Origin: Candidatus Woesebacteria bacterium
Lineage (GTDB): Bacteria; Patescibacteriota; Microgenomatia; UBA1406; GWC2-37-13
Direction of reading: 5' to 3'
Assembly (NCBI GenBank): GCA_017993865.1
Contig: JAGOLU010000037.1
Span: 1 to 8,207, forward strand
DNA: 8,207 nucleotides
The translations under genes were made by a program, and so were the position numbers. Positions 6,295-8,207 of the stretch are shown here, one piece after another; the stretch's first letter is position 1; each line of letters begins with the position of its first letter. The notes beneath the pieces are model-generated. The model saw nothing but the letters and a program-made list of their open reading frames with translations, did not search any database and was not told the DNA's origin.

Positions 6295-7470
6295 TTACCT
6301 TCTCTTTCTCCAGAATCTAAGCTTGCGAATATGGAATGATTCTGGACGAAATGCTTTTACGTGAGATGTCCTCTCGGTTTTTGGAGCGCTTTCCTGACGT
6401 GCTAAATTGATCATGATCCCCACCAGGCAAAATGAGATTAATAAGCTTGTGCCGCCATAAGACACAAATGGCAATGGGACTCCGGTAAGAGGCGCGAGCC
6501 TGGTCATCGCAGCAAGATTAATGAGTGATTGAAAACCGAAGAAAAGCATTATTCCTGCCCCAAGCATGAACCCAAATCTGTTTTTCATCTGCACCACCAC
6601 TCTGTACAGATAGTACAGAAAAAGTGCGTACATACAAATTAACCCTAGTCCGCCCAGGAATCCAAGCTCTTCAACAATAATGGCAAATATGCTGTCCGTA
6701 TGGGGTTCTGGTAAAAACAAATATTTCTGTTTTGAACCACCAAATCCCAAACCGAAGAGTCCTCCGTTTTGGATTGCTATGATAATTTGTCGAACGTGAT
6801 ATCCGATGCCTTGTGGGTCTTGATTTATATCAAACAACACAAGCAGTCGGTGAAGTCTATACGTTGCAGACTGTGCAGTAACCACCGCGACAAGCGCCAA
6901 TGCAGGTAACACAATGAAAAACTTTTTTAAGTCTACTCCTGCCACGAAGTACATCCCCACTGAGATAAATACAATAATGATTGACGTTCCCATGTCTGGC
7001 TGCAACATAATGAGACCTGCAATAACGAGGAGCAATAAAACGAAGGCGATAATACGTTGTTTCTCCCTATGTCGGAACCAGGCCGCGAGATATAAAATAA
7101 TGGCAGACTTGGCAAGTTCGGCAGGCTGAAGATTAAGGGGGCCCAGGTTGATCCATCTGCGCGCACCATTGACATTGGTGCCAATGCCAGGGATGAGCAC
7201 GGCGATGAGAAGAATAATGCTTATGATAACTGCAGGCAATGCAATGATATACAGTCTGCGATAATTCAATCTTGAACAGACATACATCCCTATAAGTGAG
7301 AATACAAACCACATAGCTTGTTTTTTGGCAAAGAAAAATGCGTCGTCATACAAGTTAAGCGCTCGTATTGAAGATCCTTCAAAAACAAAATAGAGGCCTA
7401 TACAAGTAAGGATAATAGGAAGGGTGTACAGATTGATATACCAGGCTTTTCCGCTCTTTGATCGACTCAT
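6295..7470 (-). CDS. ftsW: FtsW, SEDS-family septal peptidoglycan polymerase
   Basis: Multi-pass membrane glycosyltransferase that polymerises lipid II at the septum, normally with a class B PBP (FtsI, not in this window). The protein is 391 aa with about ten hydrophobic helices and a very basic C-terminal tail (HIRKLRFWRKRR). SEDS motifs are NGARRWINLG...QPAELAK (101-121), LQPDMGTS (156-163), and GLGFGGSKQKYLFLPEPHTD (240-259), whose Asp259 matches the catalytic Asp of the family and is followed by SIFAIIVEELG. GVPLPFVSYGGTSLL (330-344) completes the set. FtsW rather than RodA is chosen from its place between murD and murG. The ATG shares its A with the murD stop (TAATG), so coupling is possible. 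An extended -10 element also precedes it, and there is no Shine-Dalgarno sequence. Confidence 0.96.
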   Translation of the reverse strand: MSRSKSGKAWYINLYTLPIILTCIGLYFVFEGSSIRALNLYDDAFFFAKKQAMWFVFSLIGMYVCSRLNYRRLYIIALPAVIISIILLIAVLIPGIGTNVNGARRWINLGPLNLQPAELAKSAIILYLAAWFRHREKQRIIAFVLLLLVIAGLIMLQPDMGTSIIIVFISVGMYFVAGVDLKKFFIVLPALALVAVVTAQSATYRLHRLLVLFDINQDPQGIGYHVRQIIIAIQNGGLFGLGFGGSKQKYLFLPEPHTDSIFAIIVEELGFLGGLGLICMYALFLYYLYRVVVQMKNRFGFMLGAGIMLFFGFQSLINLAAMTRLAPLTGVPLPFVSYGGTSLLISFCLVGIMINLARQESAPKTERTSHVKAFRPESFHIRKLRFWRKRR

Positions 7471-8207
7471 TATTTCATTATATCAGAAATAATCTGACTA
7501 AACTTCTCCCCTCGATCAAACTCATTTTTGAATTGTGCAAACGATGTTGCTCCGGGAGAAAACAACAGATATGTGGGCTCGTTGCTATTTTGAAGGGTTC
7601 GCACACTGTCACTGACTGCAGACGAAAAATCTTCATATATTTCAGAGATCTCGAGCCCTGGTATTGCGAGAAGGTGGATGTATACCTCATCAGTCAAAGA
7701 CCCTTTCAGGAGAGTAATTGTTATGATCCTATCCTGGTGTTTCCGGATTTCTTCTATCAAGGAGCTTATTTCTAGGTTTTTTGAGTTGCCGCCCAGTATA
7801 AGGATTATGTTTCTATCGTGAAACGTTTTCAGGGCCGTTATGGTAGATATGGGGGTTGTAGATGTTGAGTCGTTAACAACAGTAATGCGATCAGAGCTTA
7901 GGATGATTTCTTGTCTGAATTTCATTCCATGGAGACTACCAATATGGCTCTGTATAGCTTTGTGGTCAATCTTGGGAAGCAACAACTCAGAGACTCTCTG
8001 GGCTAGCGCTGCATTTTCTATATTGTGATTACCATGCATGCTCTGAAGTGTGCCACCGAAATCCTCTGTGCTCACTCGGCACACTCTCGAAGGGATGACA
8101 AACCCCTGTGAGGTGAGTCGGTCGTTGGTCTGATGAAGTGTAATAAAATAGTCGTTTGAATCCTGATATGCAAAAATTGCAGTTTTATCGACAATATAAT
8201 CCTGCAT
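7470..8207 (-). CDS. murD: MurD, UDP-MurNAc-L-alanine:D-glutamate ligase, N-terminus outside window
   Basis: ATP-dependent cytoplasmic Mur ligase that adds D-Glu to UDP-MurNAc-L-Ala. Only the last 245 codons are visible. An ATG happens to fall at the window edge, but the N-terminal and most of the ATP-binding domain (about 190 residues in a typical protein) must lie beyond it. Visible are the Mur ligase motif GNHNIENAALA (59-69), then HGMKFRQE (93-100) where PHRFE is usual, NDSTSTTP (112-119) where E. coli has NDSKAT, LILGGNSK (136-143) with a conserved Lys, and FSPGATSFAQFKNEFDRG (216-233), the C-terminal substrate-binding segment. MurD rather than MurC/E/F is supported by this last motif and by the neighbouring ftsW. 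The stop overlaps the ftsW start by one base. Confidence 0.93.
   Translation of the reverse strand: MQDYIVDKTAIFAYQDSNDYFITLHQTNDRLTSQGFVIPSRVCRVSTEDFGGTLQSMHGNHNIENAALAQRVSELLLPKIDHKAIQSHIGSLHGMKFRQEIILSSDRITVVNDSTSTTPISTITALKTFHDRNIILILGGNSKNLEISSLIEEIRKHQDRIITITLLKGSLTDEVYIHLLAIPGLEISEIYEDFSSAVSDSVRTLQNSNEPTYLLFSPGATSFAQFKNEFDRGEKFSQIISDIMK
7477..7485 (-). promoter_or_regulatory. Extended -10 element before ftsW, leaderless placement
   Basis: On the minus strand TGATATAAT (7485-7477) matches the extended -10 consensus TGnTATAAT perfectly. No -35 match is seen at 17 nt. It lies inside the last murD codons. Taking the last T as -7 places +1 at 7470, the A of the ftsW ATG. A small inverted repeat TCAGA/TCTGA (7483-7497) overlaps it. 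Confidence 0.45.

Noticed and set aside
7167..7180. CATTGG-TG-CCAATG inverted repeat in ftsW.
   Set aside because: It lies within conserved SEDS codons (GTNVNGA) and has no terminator or regulatory context.

Overview
The window looks like a piece of a bacterial chromosome with about mid-40s % GC (estimated by eye). It carries the distal half of a division and cell wall (dcw) cluster on the minus strand. The standard genetic code fits every gene, and no mobile element, tRNA, rRNA or CRISPR array is visible. The very compact cluster, the lack of murC/murB/ddl between murG and ftsQ, the shortened MurG glycine loop, the absence of Shine-Dalgarno sequences and the style of the neighbouring membrane glycosyltransferase together suggest a Patescibacteria/CPR-type lineage, perhaps Microgenomates-like. 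That placement is an inference, not proven here.

Layout. Positions 1-1407 (+) hold the 3' part of a multi-pass GT-C/GT39-like glycosyltransferase whose start lies outside the window. Positions 1408-1804 lie between convergent genes. They hold a near-consensus promoter (TTGACA-17-TACAAT) with a (CAA)5 tract in its spacer, an intact 97-codon + strand ORF of unknown nature, and on the opposite strand a possible small gene broken by a frame change. Positions 1805-8207 (-) read, in transcription order, murD (C-terminal part), ftsW, murG, ftsQ, ftsA, ftsZ.

How the genes work together. MurD adds D-glutamate to UDP-MurNAc-Ala in the cytoplasm. MurG turns lipid I into lipid II on the inner face of the membrane. 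FtsW polymerises lipid II at the septum. FtsQ is the membrane scaffold of the divisome, FtsA tethers the Z-ring to the membrane, and FtsZ forms the ring. The genes abut or overlap (murD/ftsW by 1 nt, murG/ftsQ by about 65 nt, ftsQ/ftsA 48 nt apart, ftsA/ftsZ 3 nt apart), so an operon with translational coupling is expected.

The least ordinary signals are four. First, promoter-like elements are placed so that +1 falls exactly on the A of the ATG for both murG and ftsW, suggesting leaderless mRNAs. Second, a trinucleotide tract forms most of a promoter spacer and could act as a length switch. Third, MurG has an atypical nucleotide/lipid-loop sequence. Fourth, a 14-bp tandem duplication sets the ftsQ stop codon.
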